From: Simmondsia chinensis
Taxonomy: Eukaryota; Streptophyta; Magnoliopsida; Caryophyllales; Simmondsiaceae
Assembly: GCA_018398585.1 (NCBI GenBank)
Contig: JAGTTD010000001.1
Span: forward strand, 22,681,438-22,745,437
DNA: 64,000 nucleotides
Direction of reading: 5' to 3'
In this document: positions 20,790 to 33,611 of the stretch, piece by piece
How the letters are laid out: each line of letters starts with the position of its first letter
Numbering within the stretch: the first letter of the stretch is position 1
The notes under the pieces: generated by a model
Told to the model about the DNA's origin: nothing
Seen by the model: the letters and a program-made list of their open reading frames with translations, nothing else
The model's database searches: none
Program-made: the position numbers and the translations under genes

Positions 20790-22817
20790 TATATAACACA
20801 TTAGCGGGTCATAGTTAGGTGTTGAAGAGGACCAACAACACTCCTATACTAAGATGGGTTTGGTAAATCTGCTTCCACTAACAGGAGGTGGATACAAGTA
20901 GGGCGAGGGTTGGCATTCTGCATGTTGTGTTTGGTGAATAAGTATATGGTGTATTTTTGTTGAGATAAGAATAAACTAGTATGCGTGCTTTTGCCTCCAA
21001 TGTCTAGAAAATAGTGAAGTGAACTTAGATCTTTCATTGCAAATTGTGTGGAGAGTTGTTGAATGAGATTATTCAAGGATTGAGGGTTCGATGTCATCAA
21101 TGTAAAGAAGTAAATATTATGTCATGGGTTTTGCGATGAAGAAAAAGGGAGGGGTCGACCCTACAATAGGAAAATCTAAGACTGTAGGGTAAGGAGCTAA
21201 AGCATCAGAACCATACCCGAGGAGTCTGTTTAAGCCCATAGAGGGCCTTAGGTAATTGACACACATGATTTGGATATTTCAAGCGTATGAAACCCTAAGG
21301 TTGTCGCATATAAACTTCTTTTTTAAGATTTCCTTGTGGGAAAGTATTTTTAACATCAAGTTGCCTCATGGGCCAAGCCTTGGTTACGGAAGCAAAAGTA
21401 TAATTTGGATAGTGGAGGGTTGCACTACATGAGTAAAAGTTTCTTTGAAGTCAATACCCTCTCATTAGATACAAACTTGAGCAACGAGGCGAGCTTTAAA
21501 ACGATACATCGACCCATTTGGTTTATATTTCCATGTGCTTCCTATTAAGTTCTTAATGTGATCATATGGGACTAGTTCCTAAGTGTCATTTTGGATGAGC
21601 GCATTAAATCCATCTGTCATGGCATCTTCCAGTGTTGGATTTTTAGCTACCTGAGATTAGTAAGTGAATTTTTGAATTACAGTGATTGGAGACAAGGAGG
21701 GAGGATACATAATCTTATAAATACCACTTTTAGCCAAGTTTGCATAGGGTATGTTGGTGGGAGGCCCAACCATGGCCCGCTACCAAGGTCGGGCCAGCTA
21801 AAGAATGATTGGGATTCTGTGGGGTTGGGGCTCAGTAAGGAAGGGGTTAGAGGTCGGGGATTGGGGCATAGGGGTGGGTGGATGATAGGGCACCGTTAGT
21901 GTGATGTTTGGGCTTGTACCGGTGTCTACATGTCACCTGTGGCGGGCGTATGGGTAGTAAAGGTAGAGGAGCGGGTAGACTGAAGGTGGGGCCAGGAGGG
22001 GTAATGCAGATCCCTTAGGGAAGGAAATGCCATGGACAACCCTTGCGGGGGTGACTATCGTTTAGGGATGGGGAAAGTGACACGGGTAGCTGGTAAGGGT
22101 AAGAAAAGATCAACAATGATTGACGTTATCCCGTAGTGATGGGCATGATTTAGGGTTATCTATTTTGGGTAGGGGAAGCAAGATTCATCAAATAATACAT
22201 GACGATTAATGTAAATCTGACCAGTTTTTTTGATCTGGACAATGAAAACCATTGTAATGTGTAGCATATCTGATGTAGATTCATGGAATGAAGTGTGAGA
22301 GGACGCGAGTTGTGAGACTAGGGTAAATGCAGACTCAAAGATGCGAAAAACTTGAATAATAGGGGAATTTTTGTAAATGCTTTTCAAACGGTAAAAGATT
22401 TGATAAAAATAGAGTTGGAAGACAGTTAATTATAAGAAATGCGGTACACACTGCATCATCTCAAAACGAGTATGGTAATCGAGATAGTAAATGTCGTGTC
22501 CATGCCATTTCAATAATGTTTCTGCCAACCCCTTGTTTGTGGGGTATCAGAACAAGACTGGTGGAAATCAATATTATATTGGCGACATGAGTATTTCATG
22601 TGACGATGACCGATCATGTATGTCGTCTCTGGAAAAAATTTTCATTTTGGCAGAGAATTGGTTTTCAACAAGAGTTTTGAATATTTTAGAATTTTCAAAA
22701 ACATCATATTGTCATCGCATCGAATATAGCCAAATAATGTGGGAAAAATCATCAAATCATCAATGAAAATCATACAGTACTTATGAAATGAATTAGACAA
22801 AATCAGAGATCGCCACA
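20790..22817 (-). pseudogene. Element Y (copia) integrase C-terminus and reverse transcriptase
   Basis: Minus-strand Ty1/copia pol, heavily mutated. From right to left: integrase core remnants (KTLVENQFSAKMKIF) near 22.65 kb, then the end-of-integrase blocks SPIIQVFRIFESAF and INRHVLFDESCFPYP near 22.3-22.17 kb. The RT lead-in is VAKNPTLEDAMTDGFNAL near 21.62 kb. RT blocks are RFKARLVAQ, EGIDFKETF, QLDVKNTFPQGNLKKEVYM and ALYGLKQTPRVW. The YVDD box reads YLLLYIDDI near 21.1 kb, followed by KDLSSLHYFLDI and YRSVVGPLQHLTMTR near 20.8 kb. Many stops and frame changes. It ends before RNase H is complete. The missing 5' part continues at 43741 beyond element X. Confidence 0.85.
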
Positions 22818-24185
22818 TGAAAGAATTATATGCCCTTTAGAGCCAACCTCGTAGGATTTGGAGTTGAGTTTTGTCCTATAAATTTGTGATTTTGGACAAT
22901 TTAATGGATATTTTGTTTCAATGGCATTGTGTTCTTTATCATGTTTACTTTATTATTGCTTCATTGTTACATTAACATGATAAAGCCTAAAGGATAATGT
23001 AATAGGATTGGCATTGTGAGGTTAGTCAAAATGATGAGAGCCAATGTTATGATAACATTATTCTTAAGTGTTACTTGGCCATAGGATCCCTAAGAATGGG
23101 CATTGGTGGATCCGGATAGACGTAGTGTCACCGGCTCTATTTGATAGAGAGCAGCTGATCTCATGATTGCTCATGTGGAGACAACAAGGTACATGTGTGG
23201 GTGCATATAGAAGATATGCTCACTGGACAGACCCAGTTGAGAATACCTACATGGATTGACCAAACCAAACTGTCAATAGTTAGTTCTTAGGGTGGCGATT
23301 GTGTAAGCAGGTTCCTTTGACCTAAGTTCACCACAGTGACTTCTGAGCAACTCACTATACTTTGACTCTAGGCTTCTTGCTCCGAGAGGGCTTGTAGAAT
23401 TGAGATTGGGTATAATCAAGTATTCATGGAGTCAGTGAGTGAAGCTTGAGGGATCTATTACTCCTGGTGGTAGGAGAGATGCTCTATGAATCATCATACA
23501 TACAAAATCTCGAAGTCCTTGGCTGAGAATGATGGATAATAAGAGAAGAGTCCCTTGATTGGTCCTAACAGAGTGATTGTGACGGTACAGTGGAAACCTA
23601 TTAGGGATTTGACAGTCATCCATACCCTAGGGATATCCGGAGCATATTGTGATGGAGGGAATGATCTTGCATTGAAATTGCTATCCAACAGGGTTTTAAA
23701 ATGGCACTAGTTCATTCATGTCATCCGGTCATCGGGGATGCCTTGCTAGAGGCCAATTTCGATTAGTGGATCCTCGTGACATATGATGTCGTTTGAGCAA
23801 TTGATTCAAAGGAGTTTGACCAGGTGCCTTCAATTAGATATTTCACTAGTCATATATCTACTACGGGCTTGACATTGAACCTACGGGTCTTGCACATACA
23901 ACAAGATCAACGTAATCAAGGGGAGTTTTTATTTAAGTTAGAATAGAGATTCTACTTGAAATAAAAGGATTAAGAATTTTAACTCTACATGGGATGAATT
24001 TAAAGAAGTCTTGCTAGCACATGATTATATTTAAATCATTTAAATGAAAAATGAATGGTTGCAATTGGAATATAAAATGCAAAAGATAAACAAGTAGGTG
24101 GTGGAAAATTGAATGATGGCAATTGCTACACATAAGTTTCTTGCCTATTTATAGCTTATGGATTGGTGATGTTTTTAATTAAGAA

Positions 24186-24243
<58 letters not shown>

Positions 24244-24606
24244 ACAAAGAGAAAATTTTATTTTTCATTATATAATATTTTTTGTTAAATATTTTTTAAA
24301 ACTTGAAATTAGGACTCAATTTTAAGGGAATTATTTTTGAAATATTTCCCAACTATAATCCTGTCGTTGCCAAGATCTAAGGTGTTAGATCAATTACGTT
24401 TATTCGTTGGTGTATTCACCTGTAGAGGTTTCGTACGTTTGAAGCTCTTCATCCTCATTTCAAAGCTTGTTCTACCATGTATCATTCTAGACCTACTTTT
24501 TTTAATATAATTATATGTGAATTGATCTATACAGGGAGTGAAATTTTTATTATTTCCGCTGCATTTTATACTATAAAGTGTTTAAAACTCTGATTCGCTC
24601 CCTACA
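22818..24606 (+). repeat. Element X 5' LTR
   Basis: 1789 bp, partner of 41139-43740 and of the solo copy at 57184-58995. It carries one copy of the 58-bp unit that is tandemly repeated in the others. A (TA)n run at 24188-24240 is much shorter in the other two. Confidence 0.93.
24188..24240. repeat. (AT)n microsatellite inside the X 5' LTR
   Basis: Pure AT repeat; the corresponding spot in the 3' LTR is only 'aaaaatatatataaaa', so the expansion is specific to this copy. Confidence 0.95.
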
Positions 24607-24608
24607 AA

Positions 24609-24620
24609 TGGTATCAGAGC
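24609..24620 (+). promoter_or_regulatory. Element X primer-binding site
   Basis: TGGTATCAGAGC two bases after the 5' LTR end at 24606. Confidence 0.95.
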
Positions 24621-26278
24621 AAGTTCGCGTATAGATCTAGATTGTTAATTGATGATTATGATGTTTTAATTATTAAAACAGTCTATTTCGTAAATAATTG
24701 TTATTTCGTATTCGAAAAGTTTATGTGAGTTGTTGCTTTCATATTTTGAATATGATGCTTCTTAATCATTTTATTTTTTTTAATGGGAAAATAATATTGG
24801 ATAAATGATAGAAAATCATGTTATTTCATATGATGAAATTATGGATTTCAAGTTGCTATAAAATCACTTTGTAGAGTGTGCCCCTAATTGTTACGACTTA
24901 AAAAAAAAAAAAAAAAACCCTTGTTAATATAAGATATTAACATTTATCATGATCTAAGAATTTAAAATTTTTTTTTTTGTTATACTTAAAAGGTGTTTAA
25001 GATATATTAGGATTTTTTTTTAAAATGTAATGCTAATTTTTCAACTACAAACATATTGATAATACATTTTATGGTTGATACTAGCAATAAATTCTTGTTG
25101 TATTTATAATAGTTCAAATAAACTATCAAATTTACAACTATCAAATTAACAATATTAAATATAGTTCAAATTATCTTAACTCTCAAAAATATATATATTT
25201 GAGATAAAGATGTTTATCGATTTATTTAGAATTTGAGTCTAAATAAAATTCAAAATGCAATTATTTAGTATTAGTCATTAAATATTAATGATTATGCATA
25301 TTAAATTTCCAATTTACAAGTATAAGGATAAATAGTTTTCGGGCGTGAAATTATTAAAATTGTTTTATAATTAAAAATTATATAGATCGTCTGTATCTTT
25401 TTAAATACATGTTGATGTAAGGCACATGAATTGACATACAAATTGTTGTATGTTATTTAAAGTGATACATGTGATGTATATGATTATTTAGCCTCTTAAA
25501 GGCTTATAACCATTAAATAGTTATGTCTAATATTTATTAAATGATAAGATTATAAATTGTTTATGATCATTACATGAGATGCAAAACTATGCATATATGC
25601 TAGGACATCTTATCAAGGAGAAGTAACTTTGATGAGACTAATTTTATTAATGAGATTAATAAAACACATTTGAAAGGAAATATTCCCCTCAGTAATATTA
25701 AGTTGTGAGACGATGATAATATAAGATATTAAGTTGTGGCCTTCCCCACTGTGGTAGAGTAATGCATTCAATCTAAGGGGATATGGGCACAGTCTGCCTT
25801 CCAAATGATCCATGTTCTTTGAGGATTGTTTGCGCTGCCTATTACATAATAGATGACCAAGTAAGTGATTACATGCTTCGACCTTGTTTTGCCAACTAGA
25901 AGGGAAGAGACATTTAGTCACTCTTGGACAGTGGTAATAACTTGACTATAAGTCCTAAGAGCGACCTACCAACCAGGTGTTTATTACGCTATAGAGGCCA
26001 AACTATTTGGGAGTTGCATGAGGATGCAATTGACAAGTGTTGTTTACCTCTTTGGTATATATGGGTCGTGCTGTCAATTAGGAGCTCATGTATGTTTAAA
26101 TTGGATCCCAACCCCACTAGGAGTCCCTAGTAGAGGATTCCCTAGCTGCTCTAGGGAATAGTGCAGTTAGAAGAAATTGTGGGAGCATGTCATTTAGATA
26201 AAAGTCCATGTCTAAATGATTTCCATTAAATTTTGAATCATGCTTATTGTTCTTACTTATGTATGTTAATGTAGATCT
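24621..26278 (+). other. Element X untranslated leader
   Basis: About 1.65 kb, strongly AT-rich in its first kilobase, with an A-run near 24900-24917. From 25.6 kb it becomes mixed-composition sequence. No domain is recognised in either strand. Long leaders before gag are common in copia elements. Confidence 0.6.
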
Positions 26279-28196
26279 CAATTGCTAGTCTCTCGCTCCA
26301 TAATTTGTTGGATACTAACAAGCTTACTGGTGCCAACTATGATGATTGGTACTGTAATTTGAGAATTGTTCTCGCCCAAGAAAAGCTTCTCTATGTGATA
26401 GAGAAGCAGGCTATTAATGCCCCATAAGAAACATCGGGTCCTGAATTTGATGCTTATCAAAAGTATCAAGATGATAGCCTATGAGTGCAATGTGTAATGC
26501 TTGCAGGGATGGCTCCAGAGTTGCAAAGACAACAATGAAAAATGAACCCTAAGGAAATTATCTTGCATTTACATGAGTTGTTTGGCGCACAAAGTCGTTT
26601 AGCAAGATATGAGATATCCAAGACTCCGTTTGGGATGAAAATGACTTCGGGTACCCAAGTGAGCACACATGTTCTCAAGATGATCGATCTAATCGAACAA
26701 CTTGCAAGCATGGGGTTCATCATGGACGGTAAATTGTCACAGGATTTAGTCCTACAGTCCTTACCTGAGTCATTTTTTCATTTCGTTATGAATTTCCATA
26801 TGAATAAGATGGACATTACCCTTTCAGAATTGTTAAACATGCTTAAGAGCCATGAGGCTCAAATAAAACAGCACAAGGGTCAAGTGCTACTGGTTGGTTA
26901 TTCCAAAAGAAAGGGAAGAAATTCCTATAAGAAGAAACAAACAAAAAAAATTATTCCAGCCTAAGGAAGGTGTGACAAAGAGCCTTAAGAAGGCAACCCA
27001 ATCAGATGCTGAGTGTTTCTATTGCAAAAAGAAAGGACATTAGAAAAGAAACTACAAGGAGTATCTTGCTTCTTTGAAAAATAAGAAGCAAGGAGGTGCT
27101 GAAGGAAAATGTATTTATATGGTTGATATAAATTAATCCCTTTCGGCTATTGATTCTTCTACTTGGGTATTAAATACCGGTAGTAGCTCTCACATTTGCA
27201 ATGTATTGCAGGGACTACAAGTCAGTAGAAGATTGGCAAAAGGGGAGATGAACCTACAAGTGGGCAATGGAGCAAATGTTGTTGTCTTAGCCGTAGGAAC
27301 ATATTCCTTAATTTTGCCTACTAGAAAAATATTGACTCTAAAGAATTGTTGTTATGTTCCAAGTCTTATTATTTATATTATTTTGATTTTTGCATTAGAT
27401 GGAGATGGTTATACTATTTCCATTAAGAATAATTGTTGTTCAATTTATTATGATAATGATTGTATTTTGATTGGAAAATTATCATTTGGAGTCTATGTTT
27501 TACCACCTATCAAACCAACCTTGCATGTTTCTAATGACCATAAAAGAAAGAGGGATGACAAAAGTATGAAGACATATCTTTGGCATTGTAGACTAGGTAA
27601 TATTAATGAGACTAGGATAAGCAAGTTGGTCAAAGATGGATATCTTGACATTAATGATTATGAATCTTGTCTACTAGGCAAAATGACCAAAGCTCCATTC
27701 ATAGGAAGTGGAGGAAGGCCTGTAGACTTGTTAGCATTGGTACATACTGATGTATGTGGACCTTTGACCTTACAAGCCAAAGGAGGATTTTCTTATTTTA
27801 TTACCTTCACTAATGATATGTCTAGATATGGGTTTATGTATCTTATGAGACACAAATCCGAAGCTTTTGAAAAGTTGAAGAGCTTTTGAAATGAAGTAGA
27901 AAAACAAACTGGCAAGTACATTAAAGCCCTTCGATTGGACCGAGGAGGTGAATACCTTAGTTAAGAGTTTGTTTGTCATCTTGAAGAAAATGGTATTCTG
28001 GATCAATGGACTCCTCTTGGAACTCCTTAACATAATGGAGTGTCTGAAAGGAGGAATCGAACCCTACTATATATGGTAAGATCCATGAATGGGTTACATT
28101 GATCTTCCTATTTCTTTCTAGGGTTATGCTGTTGAGATAGCTGCTTATTTATTAAACAAGGTTCCCATGAAAGCAGTCTCTAAGACGCCATATGAG
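26279..28196 (+). pseudogene. Element X gag, protease and integrase (5' part of polyprotein)
   Basis: Gag begins near SLHNLLDTNKLTGANYDDW. Stops interrupt it at about 26427, 26481 and 26536, after which a clean 140-codon stretch (26542-26961) holds the rest of the gag core. A CX2CX4H knuckle remnant (CFYCKKKGH) follows near 27016. The protease motif is LNTGSSSHIC: the catalytic Asp codon is AAT (27173-27175), so the protease is inactive. GAG-pre-integrase (WHCRLGNINETRI) and the integrase core follow, with D at LVHTDVCGP, D at ALRLDRGGEY and E in HNGVSERRNR. Further stops are at 27888, 27963 and 28029. Element D interrupts at 28202. Confidence 0.88.
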
Positions 28197-28201
28197 ATAT
28201 G

Positions 28202-28584
28202 TGTTATGAATTAAGAACAATCTTGATTCATAACTTAGTATAGAATAGAGTTTAGATAAGAAGAGAAGTGAAGGAGATGAGAAATAGAGAGAGAATTAGA
28301 GATGAGAGAGAGAAAAATATCAATTCTTATCATTCATGAATCAAACTTACAAGAGCTTAAGCTATTTATACAAACTAGGATTAAAAGAGAGACGTTGCAT
28401 CAAGACTAACTAACAAACCGACTTACTAAGCTCAGCCGCCAACATGGACTAACATATTGACTTAAACCACTAAGGACCATAACTGAATGAATCAAACTGA
28501 CTTAACTAATTTTCCTGCTGCTAGAACTTGATCACTCTTGACTTACAACCTTGAATTCAGCTCCAATTAACTCCAATCATAACA
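28202..28584 (-). repeat. Element D 3' LTR
   Basis: 383 bp, same length as 38802-39184. Minus-strand TATA (TATAAATA) at 28370-28363. Rich in 'gagagag'-type purine runs on the plus strand. Confidence 0.93.
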
Positions 28585-28598
28585 ATTTCCCCCTCTTG
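28585..28598 (-). promoter_or_regulatory. Element D polypurine tract
   Basis: Minus strand CAAGAGGGGGAAAT immediately before the 3' LTR. Confidence 0.88.
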
Positions 28599-28619
28599 AT
28601 AACATTCTTGCCTCAAGAA

Positions 28620-31600
28620 TGTAAAGAAGGAAATTGAGATTGAAGGAAGGTCCAATCTTCCCAAGTAACAACCTCGGGGCTCAAATTACTTCACTGCACC
28701 AAAACTTCTTTCCTCTGCTCCCCCTATTGCTGAACCAGCCTTGAACTCAAAATTACTTGAGATTGTTGAACAAATAACCCTTACAACATGGCTTGGGGGT
28801 GACCTGCAGGAGCCTCAGCAGCTGCTGCAACGAACTTCTTAATCAAGGACACATGAAACACAGGATGCACCGATGAATCTAGTGGCAACTCCAACTTGTA
28901 AGCAACCTGTCCTATCCTCTCCAACACCTTGTAAGGCCTCAAGAACCTTGCAGTCAGCTTGACATTCCTGCGTACAGCTAAAGAAGATTGCCTATAAGGC
29001 TGTAATTTCAAGAGAACATAATCACCAATCGCAAAGGTTTTATCGGTTCTTCTTTGATCAGCAAAGTACTTCATCCGCGATTGTGCAACTTGTAAATTAT
29101 CCTTGAGTTGCTGCACAAGTTGTTTCCTATAATCTAGCAGTTCATTTAATTCAGCCACATTCGAAATTGCCCCTTGAAGCATCATTAGAGCTGGTGGATC
29201 ATACCCATACAAAGCTTTGAATGGGGAAGTCCCGAGAGCTGAATGAAAGTGTGTGTTATACCAAAATTCCGTAAGAGAAAGCCATTTATTCCAGTTCTTA
29301 GGATGAGTGAATGTCATGCTCCTCAGAAATTGTTCCATGCATTGACTGACCCTCTCAGTCTGTCCATGCGACTGGGGGTGATAAGATGAACTCATTGACA
29401 ACATAATCCCTAGTAACAGAAAGAGCTCGGGCCAAAAATTACTTGTGAACAACTTGTCCATGTTTGAAACTATGGTCTGAGGCAGCCATGGAGTTTGTAA
29501 ATGTGATCTAAGAAGAGTCTTGCCAACCTTTCAGCAGTAATAGGACGGTTAAAGGTTACAAAGTGGCTGAACTTTGCGAAAAGATCAACAACCACCCAAA
29601 TGACTTCCTTCCCTTCTGACTTTGGCAACCCCTCAATAAAGTCCATACTAATGTGTTCCCAGGCTTTTTCAGGCATGGGTAAGGGTTGAAGCAATCCTTG
29701 ATAAGGCTGACGCTCACTCTTTGTCCTTTGACAAATCTCATAATGTTGGATTAACTCTTGAATTTCCTTCTTCAGAACAGGCCAATGAAAGTACTGCTTC
29801 AATCTTTGGTAGGTCCCTTCAATGCAAGAATGAGCACCCTAAGCAGAGCTATGGGCAGCCAACAAGACTTGCTTCCTTAAATAAGAACCTGTGCCAACAT
29901 AAACCTTCCCTTTAACTCTGATTACTCCATGGCTAATAGATACTTCAGAATCTGTACCCACTGTACCTTGAACAAATTGAGCTGTGACATATCCTTGAGC
30001 AAAGGAATATCCATCATATGATTTCACCACCTTTTCCATCCAAGAGGGTACCAACATGGACACAGCTGCACAATTAGCCTCCCCCTGATCTTCCAGCTTC
30101 CTCGAGAGGGCATCTGCAGCATCATTGTCTTTTCCCTTTCTATACTCAATGGTATAATGTAATCCTAGCATCTTCATAAGGCCCTTTCTTTGCACTTTCG
30201 TACTGATCTTCTGTTCCAGCAAGTATTTTAAGCCTTGATGACAAGTTTTGATTATAAAATGATGACCATCCAAGTAGTGCCTCCATTTTTATACTGCCAA
30301 CAAGATTGATAAGTACTCCTTTTCGTATATGGACAACTCTTGATTCCTGAACTTAAAGCTTGACTCAAGTATGCTAGGGGCCTGCCATTTTGTGATAACA
30401 CTGGTCCAATTCCCTTGCTGCACGCATCTGTTTCTAGGACAAAGGATAGAGTGAACTCTGGCATGGCTAAGACAGGAGCAGAAGACATTACGTCCTTTAA
30501 TCGTTCAAAGGCATCTTCAGCTAGATCATTCTAGTTGAAGGCATCCTTCTTTAACAGTTGAGTAAGAGGCTTTGCAATTATTCCATAGCTAGCAATGAAT
30601 TTTCGATAATATCATGTCAATCCAAGGAATCCTCGAAGCTACTTGAGAGTCTTAGGAATAGGCTAATCTTTCATGGCTTGCACCTTGCTAACATCAGTAG
30701 CCACTCCCTTTTCTGAAATGAGATGGCCAAGATACTCCACTTGTGTTTTAGCAAATGAACATTTGGAAAGGTTAGCATAAAGCTTGTGTTGCCTCATTGT
30801 CTAGAGCACCAGTTCGAGATGGCTCAAATGAGTCTCCCAAGAAGAACTGTAGACCAAGATATCGTCAAAAAACACAACAAACTTCCGAAGGAACAACTTG
30901 AACACTAAGTTCATCAATGCTTGGAATGTAACCAGGGCACTGGATAGCCCAAAAGGCATCACCAAGAACTCATAATGCCCATGATGTGTTCGAAAAGCTG
31001 TCTTGTAAATGTCATCTTCCTGAACTCTAATCTAATAGTATTGCAGATCGAGTTTGGAGAAGAACTTAGATCCATACAGCTCATCCAATAAGTCATCGAT
31101 GATTGGAATAGGAAACATATCCTTGACTGATAGTGAATTCAGTTGACGATAGTCAATGCAAATTCTTGAAGTTCCATCCTTCTTCTTAACAAATATGGCT
31201 AGAGATGCAAAAGGACTATGGCTATATCTAATAAACCTTGTCTTCAATAGTTCATCTACTTGTCGTTCAAGTTCACTCTTTTGTGAGTGAGGATACTTAT
31301 ATGGTCGAAGATTTATAGGATTTGTACCAGCTTTTAATGGAATAGAATGATCAAATGCTCTCTTAGGAGGCAAGGAACTTGGTTGCTCAAACAAGTCATG
31401 ATACTTATGCAACAGAGAATCAATTAAAGGATTGGAATTCACCTATTCCTCCCCATCAATGGCGCTGATGGAATGGAGTTGTCCAACCCATTGGCACTTC
31501 TTCTTCTTGAACACTCCTTGCAATTGCTTCCCACTTATCATTTGCAATTGTCCTTGCTCTCGGATTCCTTGCAACTGAACAGGCCACCCTTCTCTTTCAA

Positions 31601-33200
31601 ATGATATTGTCGATTTAGCAAAATCAAAAAGCAAGGGACTAATGGTCTTCATCCAATCAACCCCTAAGACCATATTGCAACCTCCCAATCTCAACACCCT
31701 GAAGTCATATTCAAAGTCCCGCCCCTGCATCAACCACTTGAAGTTCCTGCACTTGGTATGAGTCAAGATATTACCATTTGCCATGGTAACTGCTAAGGGA
31801 AAGCTTTTGATCATTTCATGCCCCATACTCACAATTTTAGGATCAATGAAATTATGCGTACTACCACTGTCGATTAAAATCAACAAGGATTTACTTCTAG
31901 CTTCCTCCTCAATCCTGATAGTGTTATACGAGCCATTTCCAGTCAAGGCTTGTACAAATATCTCAATGTCATCACCCTCTATCTCTTTGATCTTATCTGC
32001 TTCTTGCATTTCAAAATCCAAAACCTCATCCTCTTCCTGAATTACCTCTTCAGCATCACATCCAGAAATAGACATAAGGTACTTAGGATCACACTTGTGA
32101 CCAAAGAAATATCTTTGGTTACATTTGAAACAAAGTTTCTGCAGCTTCTTCTCCTCAATGCTCAATGGTTTGTAGCCAGTTGGAACTGATCTGTGCAAGG
32201 GACCTCCAAATTGAGTGTTTCTTGCTCTAGGTGCATCATTGGAAGCCAATACCATGCACTCAAACCTCCTTGCCTTCGAGTAAGCCTGGGACAGGGAAGT
32301 AGGATCCAATGCCTTGATAAGATTCTTGACCTTTGGCTTCAAGCCACTGATAAAACTTGAAACATAATATGCCTCTGTAGCCTCAGGATATACAGCCAGC
32401 ATCCGTGCCTTGAGATTCTCAAACCTTGACATATACTCCTTCACAAATGTAGTTTGCACCAATTTTTTAAAATTGTCCACAACGTCACTGATGTCCTCTC
32501 CACTGTACCTCTCACACAATTCCTTTTCAAATTCAGTCCAAGTTATCAAAGGATTACTTCAAATAAGGCTATAATACTAGACCTCCAATTCTCCTTGTAG
32601 ATATGCAGCTGCGAATTCAACCTTCTTGGCTTCAAAAATGTTATAGAATCGAAAGTACCTCTTGCATTTCCTGATCCATGATAGAGGCATTATTTCATCA
32701 AATGGTTCTAGCTCTACTTGAGGCTGCCTGTAGCTGTAGCTCCTGGAATTTGCTGAACTCTCTCAATTGTTAGTGGAATTAGGTGGAGGAAATGATGCAG
32801 GAGTTGGAATATGAGGTCTTACAAGTGGACTTGTAGGATTTGGCAGTGGAACATGTGTAGGAGCTAGAATATGAGGACTTTCAAGCTGACTAGTAGCATA
32901 AAGCAATGCTGCACCTGTAGGTTGTTGCTGTTTGTTGTTCTGCTCCTCAATGCCTCCAATTTGTTGCGTCTGCCTTTCGAATTTCTGATTAATGTTCACT
33001 TGGCTCTGCTGGAACATAGTCATCATATTCTGCATCTGATTCCATATCCGATCAAACTGCTCCTCATGTTTGTTTTCAACATTAGCTCTAGCCTCAGCAC
33101 CGGTAACATCATCTGCATATGTAGCTATAGCCGTTGCTGTATTAACATTTCCATTAGCATTCGCAGCTGCGGCAGCTCTAGTGGTCATTCCTCCAGCCAT
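28620..33200 (-). pseudogene. Element D gag-pol
   Basis: ATG at 33200 (ATGGCTGGAGGAATGACC) starts an Ala/Asn-rich N-terminus. The gag core, knuckle CFKCNQRYFFGHKC and protease LILIDSGSTHNFID lie in 32549-31443, a 368-codon open stretch. RT at 31442-30860 has KKKDGTSRICIDYRQLN. A TAG at 31034-31032 replaces the Gln of the conserved HQ pair (TATTAG in place of CATCAG-like codons). The catalytic box FFDDILVYS is intact. RNase H (LETDACSKGIG) and the integrase finger follow. The integrase has MDFIEGLP and YHPQSHGQTERV, with a frame change between 29470 and 29461. The chromodomain-like tail ends WEDWTFLQSQFPSLH near 28620. Additional stops are scattered. Confidence 0.88.
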
Positions 33201-33219
33201 TGGAACACAAATCCTATGT

Positions 33220-33583
33220 TGTTAAGAATCAAGATGAATCTTGATCTTAACCTAGGAGAGAGAGAGAGGTAAGATGAGAAGATAAGTGAAAGAGATGAGA
33301 ATATAGAGCGAGAGAGTTAGATGAGAAAGAGCAATCAAGATATTATTTTATTCATAAAATGATTCTTACATGATAGTCCTCTGTTTATACCAATACAATA
33401 AAGAACACAAACAATGAATCTAGACTCTTCATCTTAACTGCCAACCAACTTACTAACTAAGAACAACCCCCAAATTGACTTTAAATAAGACTAACAATGA
33501 CTTAAGCAAGACTAACAATCGCCAAGTATCTCCAATAGCATTTCCCGCCAAGATCAGCTTCTAATTTGAATCCGGACATGACA
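33220..33583 (-). repeat. Element E 3' LTR
   Basis: 364 bp, TGTTAAGAATCAAG to GGACATGACA; matches 38295-38657 with scattered substitutions. Confidence 0.93.
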
Positions 33584-33598
33584 ATACCCTCCCCTTAA
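33584..33598 (-). promoter_or_regulatory. Element E polypurine tract
   Basis: Minus strand TTAAGGGGAGGGTAT next to the 3' LTR. Confidence 0.85.
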
Positions 33599-33611
33599 GC
33601 ACATTCATGCC

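Noticed and set aside
31783..32189. Plus-strand ORFs in the D gag region
   Set aside because: Antisense shadows of a clear minus-strand gag-protease frame.
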